Of a stretch of 64,000 nucleotides of DNA, positions 47,009 to 59,263 are shown in pieces. Position 1 is the stretch's first letter; each line of letters opens with the position of its first letter. A model generated the notes under the pieces. That model had not been told where the DNA came from. It did no database searches and saw only the letters and a list, made by a program, of their open reading frames with translations. The position numbers and the translations under genes were made by a program. This DNA comes from Naganishia liquefaciens (lineage: Eukaryota > Basidiomycota > Tremellomycetes > Filobasidiales > Filobasidiaceae). The DNA lies in assembly GCA_013423385.1 (NCBI GenBank), contig BLZA01000011.1:309174-373173 (forward strand), given 5' to 3'.

Positions 47009-49663
47009 CTACAACCGATCACGGCGTCCATACTGTCCGCCATACAGGTTTCCATTCGCGTCCCTGCCGAATGTCTCTCCACTGTCTGCGAGCTCTCCGA
47101 GGCTCATCCGGATCAAGGCCTCCTCGTCCGCCGTACGTGGAGACGTCGACGCGTCCTTCATGGCCGGCTTCACCTCGGACGGTAGCGGGGATGTTGGCGC
47201 CGTTGTTGCTGGTTTGGGATCGCTGCCAGAGAGGGTGACGACCGAGATGATAGTGAATACTACACCGGCGATGATAGCTATCCCAAACCGTAAATCAGTG
47301 CCGCTCGGCTTTTGAGCTCGTAACACTTACTGATTGCCCGACGCGTGGCGTCCCATTTGGCCTGTTCAATCTCGGTCTTGAGATCTCCGAGAGAGATTGT
47401 AAATTTGTTGTTGATTTCCTGATGATCGATTGTCAGTCGGACAAGGCGATTCACTACGGCAAACACCCACCTCAATAGCAATGTCATACCCCTTCTGGTC
47501 CGACCTATTCTCGGCTTTGCGATTGTTCATATCCATCTCGATGCTAAGGGAATGATCAGTAACTGTACCGAACAGGGTGGCAGCCATTTCGTACTCGTGC
47601 TTGAGCGTTCCGATATCCTCCTTGAGTTTCTGACTGAGGGAATCCACTTCCCTTCGAATGAGCGACGCTGTTGAGCGCAGCTGGATGCCGTCATTCCGAG
47701 CCTTGACGGACAATTCGGTGCGCAATTCGGAAAGAGCAGCCTTGAACAGATATGCTGCCTATGATTCGTGTGAGTGATGCGTTGCGATCGTCAAGTTAGA
47801 AACACTCACATTCTCCGTATCCTCCTTGTGCAGCAGTAGATTCCTCGCATGTTGGCCACGCTGCACGATTAGTCCCTTGGTCGCCTCCATCAATACCCGC
47901 GACACGCCACTGTCGAATCCTGACCGCTCCATATGCTGGACAAAGGCATGCGTATCGAACGGATGTTCTGGCTGGGGACGGATATCGATCGTCCGTGACG
48001 CGGCGGAAGACGTGGTGGGAGGACCCGGAAGAGAGGTTAGGCTATCTGACGGGCCTTGTTCGGGTTGAGACGGCGCTGATTTCGATCCTGTCGGAGGTGG
48101 CGGAGGCGGGATGCCCGATGCATCGCCCGTCGGAGGTGCATCCCCAATAAACTGCGCTAGCGATGCATAGGGATGCTGCGAGCCCGGCGCACTGTTGTTT
48201 CCGGCGTGATCTATCGTCTCGCCGGTGGGTGTATTCGAACTGGAATTTGGCGATGCTCGAATCGTGTCTCCGGCAGGCTCGATGATATACCGCGGATCCT
48301 TTTCCTGACCTGGGGGACCGGGCGCGTAGATGGTGACATTCCGTTGCGTGGAGAATGTCCTGCGAGAGCCCACGCTCGATGCAAAAGGCGACGGCGATGA
48401 AGCGCTCGTCGAACTGAAAATATCACGCTTCGGAGGCGGATCGAGCCCGACCCACTGTCTCATTTCTGCGGTATCCACGACGCCCTGCACGTGCTGATCT
48501 TCAACGCTGCGGCAGATACATTCCGCTACATGGTCAACGTGGATTGGTGGAACTTGTAATGACGCGCCGAGCGCACCAAGCGCTTGGAGTGGGGATGAGC
48601 GAGAGGAAGGCGATGACCGGGATAAAGGGGGCGGCGATGAGGGTAGTGGTAAAGCGAATGGCATCCGTGTATGAATGCGCGAGGTAACGTCGAGGAGGAC
48701 AGCGAGTGGCGTGCTCAGGGGCCGCTCGTGGGGATGATACATGAGCCCTAAGACTGATGTTAGTGAATTCGCCTCGAAGAGAGTGCGTGCACTTACCCGG
48801 TCGTACCAACACCGGTCTGATCGCCCCTCCGTCAGCATGCTGTGCCTCGTTCAAAGCCCGCTGCTGAGAATCGGCGCACAACGCCAAGATTGCCTGTTCA
48901 GCCTGCCGCTTGGTGCGAATATATCCATCGGGAATGATCGGACGGAAGATGTCCTCGGCGGAGACGTAGACAAAGAGCCGTGGTGGGGTTGAAGACGTTG
49001 GTGTTTCGAGCATGGTTTGTAGAACCCGCAGTGCTATCGAACAGTCAGCCCCGACATTCGACATTCGCACAAAGAAGCACCACCCCGAAGTGTTTCAAGG
49101 TACCACGGGCTCTTCATGACTTGAGTGGCGCAAGAACATACCTGCATCTCGATTCATCACCTCATACGTCATTCCCTCCTTTCCCTTCTTTACCTGTCCC
49201 GCAAGCGGATTCCCCTCATCTCCACCCCGGACCACACTGCCGAGCAGCCCAAACAAATTCCCGCTCTTGACGTGTTGCTTGTAGTTGTTTTCCATGAGGA
49301 TTCCCAGCGTGTGCACGACCGCCGTGGAGTCCGCCACGAGCGAGGCGTAACTAGGGGGATCAAAAGCCGACGCTTTCGTCCATCGAACGGATTTCGTCCA
49401 CGCACGGGCGTGACCGCCTGGTGTCAGGGCTGGCTTTCCTGAAGAGCTGGAGTAGGAGGTGAGCGATAGCTACTGGGGCAAAGGGGAAAGCCCATACCTG
49501 ATACTTGTCACATCCCAGCCGCGACCGACTGCTGCGCGACATACAGCCGATCCTTGTGGAGGATCAGCAACGAAGCGAGGGTCTTCAGCGAAGCACGCTC
49601 ACCGAGGTATCCATTTCCGCCGACCACGAGGAGTCTATGCACGGCGGACATGATGCTGTGCAT
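47009..49663 (-). CDS. COQ11-type reductase fused to an FMP32/CCDC90 coiled-coil protein
   Basis: Eight exons (49603-49663, 49498-49552, 49142-49446, 48797-49033, 47810-48747, 47471-47758, 47331-47418, 47009-47277) give 746 residues in one frame. Residues 1-320 are an atypical short-chain dehydrogenase like yeast Coq11: VVGGNGYLGSAVCRAAVGRG, VADSTAVVHTLGIL, YVSAEDIFRP, GYIRTKRQAEQAIL, RPGLMYHPHERP and VDHVAECICR. Coq11 modulates coenzyme Q synthesis in mitochondria. Residues 483-746 are a CCDC90/FMP32 protein (MCUR1 relatives): FDTHAFVQHMERSGF, LRTELSVKARNDGIQLRSTA, EIEQAKWDATRRAI and a C-terminal membrane span (IIAGVVFTIISVV). Between them lies a 160-residue linker with SSVGSRRTFSTQRN, which looks like an internal mitochondrial presequence. 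Start at 49663 or 49651. Two separate messages cannot be ruled out. Confidence 0.8.
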
Positions 49664-49854
49664 AGGGAGAGGGAGCAGGACAGGGGAGACCATGATGCAA
49701 TGCGACTTGACTGCACCCAAAGTAAGACACGGGCGGATCGATCGAGGCCGACTCTGGACTTTGTAAACAACCCGCTTGGCTCAGTATACGTGATGCACAA
49801 CCTCCTCCCTGCTGACATCTCGTTCTGTCCCTATCCCTCTGACTGCCAGCCACG

Positions 49855-51889
49855 ATGCAGAGCTCGGGTGAGCGCCAGCCGCTCCTCGTCCCGCCAGATG
49901 ACTCTTCACGGACTCATCGTTACGCACGCCGCAAGTCACAAAGGAGACGTTCGGTCTGGACCGTCATCGGCATCACCGTCGCTTCACTTCTCCTGGCGTT
50001 ACTCTTGCTCGCGGCGGTCCTTTTCAACTCGTTCATCCCTACAGACCGGGATATCGATGTTTTAACGGAGCATGCAGTGTCCCTGCATCCCTCGCCTAAA
50101 ATTCAGGTATTAAACTTTACACGTTCATACACGACGGGATTCGTGCAAATATCTGGGGAAGCGGGGATCGATGCTTTGCAAGTACTCGGTATCGGAGAAG
50201 ACGCGGAACAGGATCGAGGGCAAGGCGCTGCATGGTGGGAACACCTCAGGAGGATCGTCGGACGCAAAGCGATACACTTCGCAGGACCGCTTGTCGCGGA
50301 ACTGCCACAGGCGATTACGATCTACGCACACGGCTCATCGAAACCTCTGCTGAACGTCACTATCGCCGGATTGATCGATATTCCATTGGTGCTCAGGGAC
50401 ACCATCAACGCTTCGCATGACGCGTCCTGGCTCCGGCCATTTACGCAAGAAATCCAGATTGATCTGCTCAGTCGCACGGATCTCGTTGGATTCGCCACGA
50501 AGGCATGGGCGCACGGCGAAACCGTGGTAAACGTTGTCGTTCCACGTATTCAGGCTAGGTCTCGGCATAGCAGGGGATGGCGTCGTTGGTTGCGAGTCGA
50601 GCGTGAGAACGTACAAATCACGCGGCGGATACAGGGTAAGTCAATTCGGTCTATTTTCACTGCCATGTTCCTTCTTCCCCCAACGCGGACGGAAGCCGGC
50701 CCTGACACCTCGTAGTCGCCTTTTCTACCATGAACGCCATCAAGCGTCTTTATGGCTTCTGGTGGACCTGATCATAACGAAGCAGGGCGCTCATTACGCC
50801 TTACTGTGAACAGTACCAGATCTCCCCGGTCTTCCAAAACCGACAGATGACCTCTCCGACTTTATTCGCCTCGAGTCGTACACTCTGCAAACCAATTCGA
50901 ACGACGGAGACACGGCGCTGCGTGTATCGGCCGTGGCAAGCGCAAAGAATCCATTCGCCTCGGTGCGGATCGACGTTCCCCTAGAACTCGGATTCGGTGT
51001 CCTTTTGCCGACAAACAGTAGCACGGGCGCGGCGCATGGAGGCGATCTGGTCAAGATGGCTGACGTGGTGACGATGCCGTTCAAGTTGCGCGGCCAGGAG
51101 ATGCTTCGTGTCCACGTGGAAGGAATCGTCAATAGCGGCGGCGAGTCTGACGATGCGGCGTTGTCAATCTTTTTGCGCAATTACCTTGCGGGCCGGGATA
51201 ACAATGTCACAATTCGCGGACTGGCCGACTTTCCCTTCGCAGCTAGCCCTGATGTTGGCCGCGACGATGACGCCGAGAACTCGGAACGTGTTCCTCCTGC
51301 TTGGCTTCAAGGCCTTACCCCGCGCATCCACGCCACCATCGCCTTTCCCGCGCCCAATCCGCCGCCGAAACTCATTGAATCTGTCACAATTGACCAGATG
51401 AAGATTTCGGAACGTGGTGGCAAGATGCGCGCCTCGGGCACCGTCGTCGTTCGCGCGCGCCTGCCACCAGATCTGGCTCGCGTCCGCGTCCAGATCGATG
51501 GTGTTCGACCCGACGTCTTGATCTTTGACGGCGAAGCCGACGGGCAGGACTCTGTCGATCCCGCCGCCCCGCCGCCATTTCCCGCCCGGGCATTCGGGCG
51601 GATTCACCCGGACGAATACCTGCCCGCCATCTCGGAGCCGGGCCCTATCGACGACGACATCCTTGTTGTACGCGCGCCCATACATGATGTGCCATTGGAC
51701 ATCTTACAAGGACGTGATAAGGTCCTCTCCGACTTTGTCTCCAAGATTGTCTTCAAGGGGTCCGCCGTGGCTGGTATCGCAGGTAACGCGGCCGTTACGT
51801 TGCACGTTGTCGGAATTGACAAATCGCTAGCGGTTGATGACTTGCCCGTGCGTGGGGTTGTCAATGTCGGGCGGCCGCGGCCAGGGTAG
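49855..51889 (+). CDS. Vacuolar-type LEA2-like membrane protein (DUF3712, TAG1-like)
   Basis: Two exons (49855-50635, 50820-51889) give 616 residues. The N-terminus is cytosolic and basic (ERQPLLVPPDD with a dileucine-like site, then RRKSQRRRS), followed by one membrane span (WTVIGITVASLLLALLLLAA, about 35-57). The large remainder would face the lumen. It contains repeated beta-rich LEA2-like segments typical of fungal DUF3712 proteins (VKMADVVTMPFKLRGQEM, ISERGGKMRASGTVVVRARL) and ends VNVGRPRPG. The domain order resembles yeast vacuolar membrane protein Tag1, but I recall that family only loosely. It is divergent from COQ11-FMP32 over 191 bp. The single intron is long (184 nt). Confidence 0.8.
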
Positions 51890-54800
51890 GCTTGCAAGTG
51901 AGTGTACTTCAAGGGATTGGGTGTCGGTTGTAACATTTTCCGTTGTATGTGCGAATAGTTTTCTCGGTCTCTCAGGCTACTATATCTCTGGGTTCATTGT
52001 CAGCTGCTTGTGACAACTTCTCGAAAATCCCACGATTCGAGAGATCCTTCGGCTCGCCTAGGTGTTCTATCGCTCTCATCAAGCTTTTGCCAGAAGATGT
52101 TCACTTCCGACGGTTCCGAACCGCAGATCTACCCTCAGGGACGAGGAAAGAACTTTCGAAAAAGACTATTAGCGACCGAAAACAGCTTCGACAGCGGAAG
52201 AATTCTCTTGGCGTCCGGACCGGTGATTCGGGTCGCGTCGCGCTGTATTCGCGCGTGCCAATTCGCGTTCGCAAAAGACGTGACAGGACGTTCGTGGTAC
52301 TGCCCGCGCTACTGTTTGGTTTCGACGAGCGACAGCCGCCCTGCCAACCGTCAGGAACCAAGGCCTGACCTGACAATTGGCCGATGAGGCCGGGTGGCTC
52401 AATGCAGTCCCTAGTGTCCTGAAACTGATCCTGATGGCTTTTCTATTGCGTCGGACGAAGTGGCAAGGCGTTCCGTGTTGCGACTGCTTCTAAAACGCTG
52501 AAACGCTTTAAAGTCGCTGAAAAAGTCAGTCGCCCATTCTCGGAGCAAACAGCACAGTAAATAATTAGTAGACACAAGTCACACAAGTGTAGACACCGTG
52601 AAGATCAAAGGAGGAAGGGCAAAGAGTGGCGGGATGGAAGTCTCCTTTGCACTTCGGCTCAAGCGTATAACTATCCGTAAATTGCTTTGCACTGGCAGTA
52701 TGGCTGTTCTCGAGTTCGCGAAGGTCTGTACCAACAAAGACTCGTCTCTGAAATGAAGGCGAAAAATGCTATTTTGATTCATCTCCGATGTACAACATCT
52801 GCTGGTATACACAGAAGGCACAGCGTCTTTCAAATAGGCTTTCAATACGATGAAATACCAGTGCAGGTTCTTCAAGTAGAGCATCCGGTGAAGCTCGGTG
52901 ACCGTACTCGCTCTGTGGGTATTGTAGCACAGGTCACGAACAGGCGCACCGCCAATCCAATATCGCGCGGCAAGGAGTGTCCAGCAGTTTGCAAGCCTGC
53001 GCGAAGGCTGGGGTTTTGTACAGGAGCCGACAAATGTCGTCGCATCAGCCGCTTGAACGAGCTCTGCGAGCGGGGTCGTATGCTGTGGCTGCGACGGGGT
53101 ATCGCACAGGTCAGCTATCGCGCAGACAAGGACTTCGTCGACAACGATGTTTCCGCTCCTATCGGTCTACCAGAAAAGCCCAAATTGATTGGGGGCCTGT
53201 TAAAGTGAAAATCCCCGCAGCGGTTCCAAAGCCGACCTTGAGCACCTGTTCTCGTCAACACCTCATTGATTGAAGGGTCGACACCAGCTCGGTGCATGAT
53301 TCATAACGAGCTTTCGGACGGAAAATTAGAATTGAAAGGACGAGATTGTGCTATTCAAAGGGCTTGAGGAGCTGCTGGTATTCATTGTCAGATGCTGTGA
53401 TGCGAGAGAGCGTGAGAGGGTCAAGACCCGGCGACCAATGGCTGGAGACTAACCCAGCCGCTGGCAACGTCCAGTCTAGCCAGACAGTATTAAATCTGTC
53501 AAGCTGTCTCCCAATGAATCAAATAAAGTAACGTCACCAGCTATGTAAGCAACTATGTCAGCAATTATGCCACCGCTTCCGAATCCGGGCAATGCAGAAC
53601 AACGAAGAGCTCAATAAATGTAGTCCGGCTTTCCTAATTGCTTTCCTCCGCCGATGCCGTCATAACGGAACGTTCGTTGAATCTACTCCCGCCCTCCATA
53701 CTGTCCCGATCAAGATGAGCTGGTTTTTCTTATGCCGTAGGTCAGGTCGCAGGTCATTCGCCCAATCAACATCTCCAAGATCTTCTAGCTCCTTACCTCA
53801 TTCATGATCGTCATAATCTCGGTCAGAGATCGTCGGTCGTGTACTGGATAGGAGTGTGGACAGGGGCGCGCATCTAGCTGCTCAGATCATAGCTGACAAG
53901 GTCTTTTACTAGCTGTCTTACAGTCATAATCCAATCCCATTCCGCAAGCTGCCCCGCCGACCCTGTGGACTACGGGCCGCCGGTGGCGATGACATGTAGC
54001 TCGGCCTGTCCGACGACGTCGGCTCGCGTTCGATACCCCCGTGACGACTTGCCTAGCGTCTGCTTTCCGAGCGGCGTCTGAGCTGGGGTGAGCCTGCTAG
54101 TATATTCAGGGGGATCAGTACCATCAGGGTATCGCTGCGAAATGCCATAATTTTCTCGAGCGAGATAGAATTGTCGGCTGTTGCGCTCTGGTCTCGCTCA
54201 TGGCGCCTTTTCTCAGCTCTTTGCATCACATGATGGGCAGCATGAAGTCATCTAACTGGCTACGCATGGTCCGTCCTCGCGCACGATAGATCAGCGCAGT
54301 GTCATGAACTGAGCCCCGACTGGCTCTTGTTCACGCCAAACGAGCATTCATGACACGCAGCCATCAACGCGCAGCATCCATGTGGTTGCATCAACTCGCT
54401 GATAGCCAGAACATTGCCAGGAATGGCCACGCGGCTTTCCGAGATCAGCGAGAGCGGTCGATATTACATTGGCCCTCGATTCACTACTGATATGTGTTTC
54501 CCTTTCAGCTTGCCTATCAGTAGAGTAATCGATAGAGTCGATTGCCGGAAGCCGTGTGAAATGCCATTTCCCATGGAGCGTCAAAATTGATGACCCCAGG
54601 ATTACCCCAATAGACCTGGGCGGGCTACCCGGAACGTTTCAGTGAACAACGTTTCTTCGCTACTACGTTTCTAATTCGCTGGCTATAGTCGCACGAAGAC
54701 TGCCCCACAGCATTACATGAAAATACTGAAACAGCTCAGCGTCGCGGGTAGCCGATAGCCAGCTCGCTGTCTAGCACCTCAGATTTGGTCGGGTCAGCAG

Positions 54801-56949
54801 CTGTCGGACAGTTGAATGCAGGAGACATGTGAATAGCGCTCAGGCACCTTGGGCAGGCGTCGAGTGCGGTTGACGTATAGATTGCCAGATCACTAGAGCG
54901 ATTTTCCATTCGATCCAGCCGGCTTACCCGAAGAACGTTCCGAAGACGCGACCGGACAATGCTCCAGATGCCGACGCAAATAGCTGCTCACCTGATGCTG
55001 AGATAGCTGCTTATGCGCCAATCTTCGACAAATCGTTTGATAAGCCTATTGATAAGCCATATCGTAGTTACACATGTCGAGTAGCAAGGGCAACTACTTT
55101 CGCTATCGCTTCATTCAAACGGGTACCTGAGATATCCAGCAATTAGTCGATTAGGGGCAAAGACAGTCGCCATGCCAGTCACACCTACCTAACAAGGTGA
55201 GCAAAGCATGATCAAGAAAGAGTCAGAAATCGTATGTCGGTTGTACCCATGGGGTTATGGATCTGATTGTGAGAAAGGGGCGGGTAGCTTGGTATCAAGA
55301 CTGTTCGCCAGCGTTACGACTTGCAACAGTTCGGATACAACCTACGCTCGACTTGGCTCTAGATTCAGTCTTCTCGACAGTGCAAGAGGGCGACATCCCT
55401 CTTCTAGCTTAGCACGACAACCCCTTCCAAGCTGCATTTTCTACATGGGATCTAGTGAAGTCGTTGATATGTGGGATCTTCAGAGATTGTGCTGGGCAGA
55501 GAGTGCCGGTGACGCTGAGTAACCATGGACTTTTGGGGAGAGAGCAGCCAGAAGAGCCAGAGAGCCAGAGGATAGATGAGCACGTTTGCAATTTGACGCG
55601 ATAGCTTCGCAATCCGCCCTCAGCCGAAGCGAAGTCAAGCCCGCGGATGCAAAAAAAAAACAGACTATGCAAGAAAAACGAGAGTGCGAGACTTGGCCTT
55701 CTGTCATCAGATTTCTCCTTTTTTTTTCCCTATTTTGCGTGATCCGATCGATATCAGTGCAGTGCAGTCATACAGTCTCTGCCACAGTATTGTTCCCGGA
55801 GGGAAAGCGTTTTCTCTCGTCGGCTGAGCAGATACTCGCATTCGGCTGTTCACGGTTTTCAATCATATGCTGAAGCTCAAGACGTGATACGTTTGCGCAG
55901 GCCTTTGAGAACTCCGTTCATTTCGACTATACAAGGAAGCTACCATTGCTCGCAAAGATTCTCGAACGGCCGACAACCACCCACCTACGTCCACCTTTTC
56001 TCGCCTCGATCGCTCGTCGCCGAACTGCAGATCTTCGATAAACTCGTTTTTCAGCTTCAACCACTCGTGAAGGAAATAGACAAAGGACGCTCCAGAGTTG
56101 CCATTGATCCAAGAGGTGAGTATTGGCGTGCCAGAAGGTGGCTTCCTCGCTGCGAGAGGTATAGAGCGGTCCTGCCAGTGAGGACCAGGTCGGTACGCGA
56201 CGACGACCTGGAATACGCGCGTCCGAGGGGGACGTATCGGATCGCGCGGGACAAGGGGCCGCAGACAGGTCCGGCCGTACGCCTTGAAAGCTGGTGTGAT
56301 GGAAACCTGAACAATCGGGACGGTCTGATGGAAAGACACGCTCAGCGTACGCCCCGGGCTGGCTGCAAAGCCGCTTTGCAGATCCACGGAGCGCTTCCAA
56401 GGACTTGGCCCGGAGAAGGGAAGAAAGGGGCGGCCGAGCTGCGTTGTTACCGACGCCGAACAATTCTTTTCAGCAGCATCATGATCTTCACATCAGAGCT
56501 TTTTCACCGCTTTTTGCACGTCCGACGTACTCTGGCTGATCACGATTCGCGTTTCTCCCAGACTCTCCATCGGGCAGCAATACCCATCAAGAGGCTCTCG
56601 TATAAAGAAAACACCTCCGTGGTCGTCCTTTGTTGGCTCTTGAATATTTTTCACTATCGGGTCAGATCACAAGTCCGTTCCATTGTGGGCTACAAAAGCG
56701 GTCGGTCAATTGGTGAATCGTACGTACGAGTCTCGCAGAGGCCAATCACCAACTCATCAGAGAATCTTCCACCTCATGCTCTCTCATCGCCTCTCCGACG
56801 CATCCTACCTTCAGTCCGTGACCTTGTCCGCTCCTGCTCAGCGTCAAAAGATCCTCGCAATCAAGGCAGATCCCAAGAACTGTGACGGCTCGCGACTCGA
56901 TCGATACCATCTCTCGACGTTGTGCACGACCAATACACATCAAGCCACG
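51890..56949. other. Gene-poor interval of 5 kb
   Basis: No gene could be supported. Open stretches at 51943-52368 and 52687-53208 (plus) and 52579-52884 (minus) have no recognisable family. From 55.86 to 56.9 kb several long overlapping frames occur on both strands: 333 codons on plus at 55884-56885, 175 and 179 codons on minus. This suggests coding or recently coding sequence whose real frame I could not decide. Between 53.5 and 55.2 kb frames are short. No terminal repeats, tRNA or transposon motif was seen. Confidence 0.5.
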
Positions 56950-58630
56950 ATGACGATGAACATCTTTTCCGACACGGATTTCTGCTTGGCGTGTGAAAAA
57001 CCGCTCAAGCGCAGTGGACAGTGAGTATCTTCGTGGAAGAGAAGGGATTTCGGCTGATGTCCGCCAAAGATCGTACTGCGACGATGCCTGCCGTGCCAAA
57101 GATGGAGCCAGCAAGCATTTCAACGGCGCCCAAGTTTCCCCCTCCATTCTGGCGTCACTTCCGGCACTGCTAGCATCGCATATCACACTGCCGCGTCAAC
57201 GGGATCACGACCACTCTGGCGCATCGGCTTCGACATCATCGACGTCGCGCTCGGAAGAATCATCACCGCTACAGTCCCCGTCGCCCTTTGCGCATCCGGA
57301 ACAGACGCTCGATGACAACAGCCCAAAGGAAGACGCCTTTATGCTACCCGGTCCGGCCTATCCGACGGCGAACGGCATCTTTGGCTCGCAAAAGACGTAT
57401 ACCGGAACGCCTCCTGTCAAGATTTCCGCTCCCAAGACACAAGGTTTCCTGCCTCCCAACAGCTCTCTGAAAAACGAAATTGGAACACCGATGCAGCAGC
57501 AAGTCGATTCCACGCTACATTATGGCCGTCGTCCTGGGCAGACCAATAGCGTGACGTCGCCCTTGGCCTTGTTCCCCGTTAATGCGCACGGCAGCCTTCG
57601 TCGCGAATCACACGGCGCAAGCGCTCGACCGGCGCTGCACGGCCTATCGCCGCTAACGAAACCCATTCGACTCGTTTCCGATCCCATGATCGATGTCAAG
57701 CGGGGCCCGACGACGGCGGCGACCCCGAGTCCGTTACAGGAACCCGTCAAGCGACCGATATCATACGGCATGCATTCACCATTGATCCTGGCGGCCAATG
57801 CACAACAGAGTCCAGCATCTACCTCGGTTGACTTTTCGCATGCCAATGGGACGCCGGGCAAGCGAGTGGGCAGCGGAACGGGAGCATCATCCCCGAGAAA
57901 GGCATCGCAGGGCGGTTCGCCCAAGCGCGTCGACGGGAAGGATCCGCAGGTAGAGATTGACGACCCGTTGATTGCCCGACGTCGATCGTTTCCCGTTCAG
58001 CTCGTTGGTTCTCTTCGATCGCAGCTGAAGCAGCCTGTCGCCAAGGCTTCGCCGAACGCATCAACGCCCGAGGAAGACGAATCCGCACTCATGTCCTCGA
58101 CGGAACTTCAGGTACCATCAGCCAACACTGCCGCCGCCATCGACGACCGCGGCCGCGGCCGCAGCAGGGATCGTCGCTCGAGCCCCGCGATTCCCGAGGA
58201 ACCATCTGCCGAAGGTTCGGACGAGATCATTGAATCGCGACGCCACTTGGGCATCGGCTCAACGGATCGCAGCAGGACCGGTCGTTCGCCTTCCCGCCCG
58301 CGGCGTGCCGGATCGAGCGATGACGAGCGACCCTCGGGTGGCCGACGCACGTCCCGCGCGGGCAAGCGGGATTCTCGGTCGCGCGATCGCGAGGGCGAGC
58401 GTGGGCGTCATGGGTATGGCTCGGAAGCGGGATCGCCGGGCAAGACGACGCCGAATCAACATCATCTTCAGACTCGACCGTACCAAGGCCACGATCTTTC
58501 TACGATTGCGGGCTCGTTGCTGGAGGAGGATGCCTCGCCGCGCTCACAAAATGGCCGGACGGGTGTGAGCCCTCGTCGACCGGAGAGCGAGATGGCGCGA
58601 CTGACGGCGCGTGGGGCCGGGATCGTTTGA
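56950..58630 (+). CDS. Ecl1-like zinc-binding protein
   Basis: Two exons (56950-57020, 57070-58630) give 543 residues. The first 40 residues carry two CX2C pairs, FCLACEKPLK and YCDDACRAKD, split by the intron. This is the arrangement of the fungal Ecl1 family of zinc-binding proteins linked to lifespan and stress. The remaining 500 residues are low-complexity, Ser/Pro/Arg-rich and probably disordered, with an SR/RD-rich stretch around residues 385-490 (RGRGRSRDRRS). Classical Ecl1 proteins are very short (about 80 residues), so this large tail sets it apart; many basidiomycete relatives may share it. The start MTMNIFSDTD is chosen just before the first zinc pair. Confidence 0.8.
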
Positions 58631-59110
58631 TGTTTAAAGCCGTCTATCGTGCGATAGGCGGCACCCCTCTACCATTTGCGATCGATCCACGTCGCCATCT
58701 CTGTATTACCTTGCACTGGACGCCGCTCTTCAACACAGCGACGCCGATCACCCGCACCATTGTATTATCGCACACTGCACCACTGCATCATCACTTTCAA
58801 CAAACAGACAACACCATCGACACTGCAAAAAGAAGACACACAACAGGCCGCATTATGCGCCTCTGGAAATGCATCTGCTAGCACACACGCCCCTGTATCC
58901 TGTAGCCAGTGACTGAACCCAAAAGCATGTATGAAATGCATTCCGCCGTTACCGACTGACAGACTTGCGGACTTGCGGGTGCTGCGCCCTGGCTCGGAAA
59001 GATCGAGCACGGTGGGCGCGGGAGCAATTGGCCCGAGGTGCGCCCCGGCCGTGTGTGCTGGCGTCATTCCGGCGAATGCCAGACGGCCAGCGCGGGGTGC
59101 GCGGTCGCCC

Positions 59111-59117
59111 TATATAG
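59111..59117 (+). promoter_or_regulatory. TATA box
   Basis: TATATAG lies 153 bp upstream of the peroxiredoxin ATG, within gap 58631-59263. Transcription starting 30-40 bp downstream would include the following (CA)n tract in the 5' UTR. The rest of the gap shows no gene. Confidence 0.45.
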
Positions 59118-59171
59118 CGGGCGAGCGCGGATTGAGCTTGTGCCGGATTGCCCCTTCCGTCCGTCCCCATC

Positions 59172-59174
<3 letters not shown>

Positions 59175-59257
<83 letters not shown>
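59175..59257 (+). repeat. (CA)n microsatellite, about 41 uninterrupted units
   Basis: A perfect CA dinucleotide run of 83 bp that ends 6 bp before the peroxiredoxin start codon. Alternating purine-pyrimidine DNA of this length can adopt Z form and is expected to vary in length. Confidence 0.98.
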
Positions 59258-59258
<1 letters not shown>

Positions 59259-59263
59259 AAAAC

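Noticed and set aside
47525-47585. A possible 25-nt intron in the FMP32 part
   Set aside because: Removal breaks the frame; the stretch reads through as an in-frame insertion.
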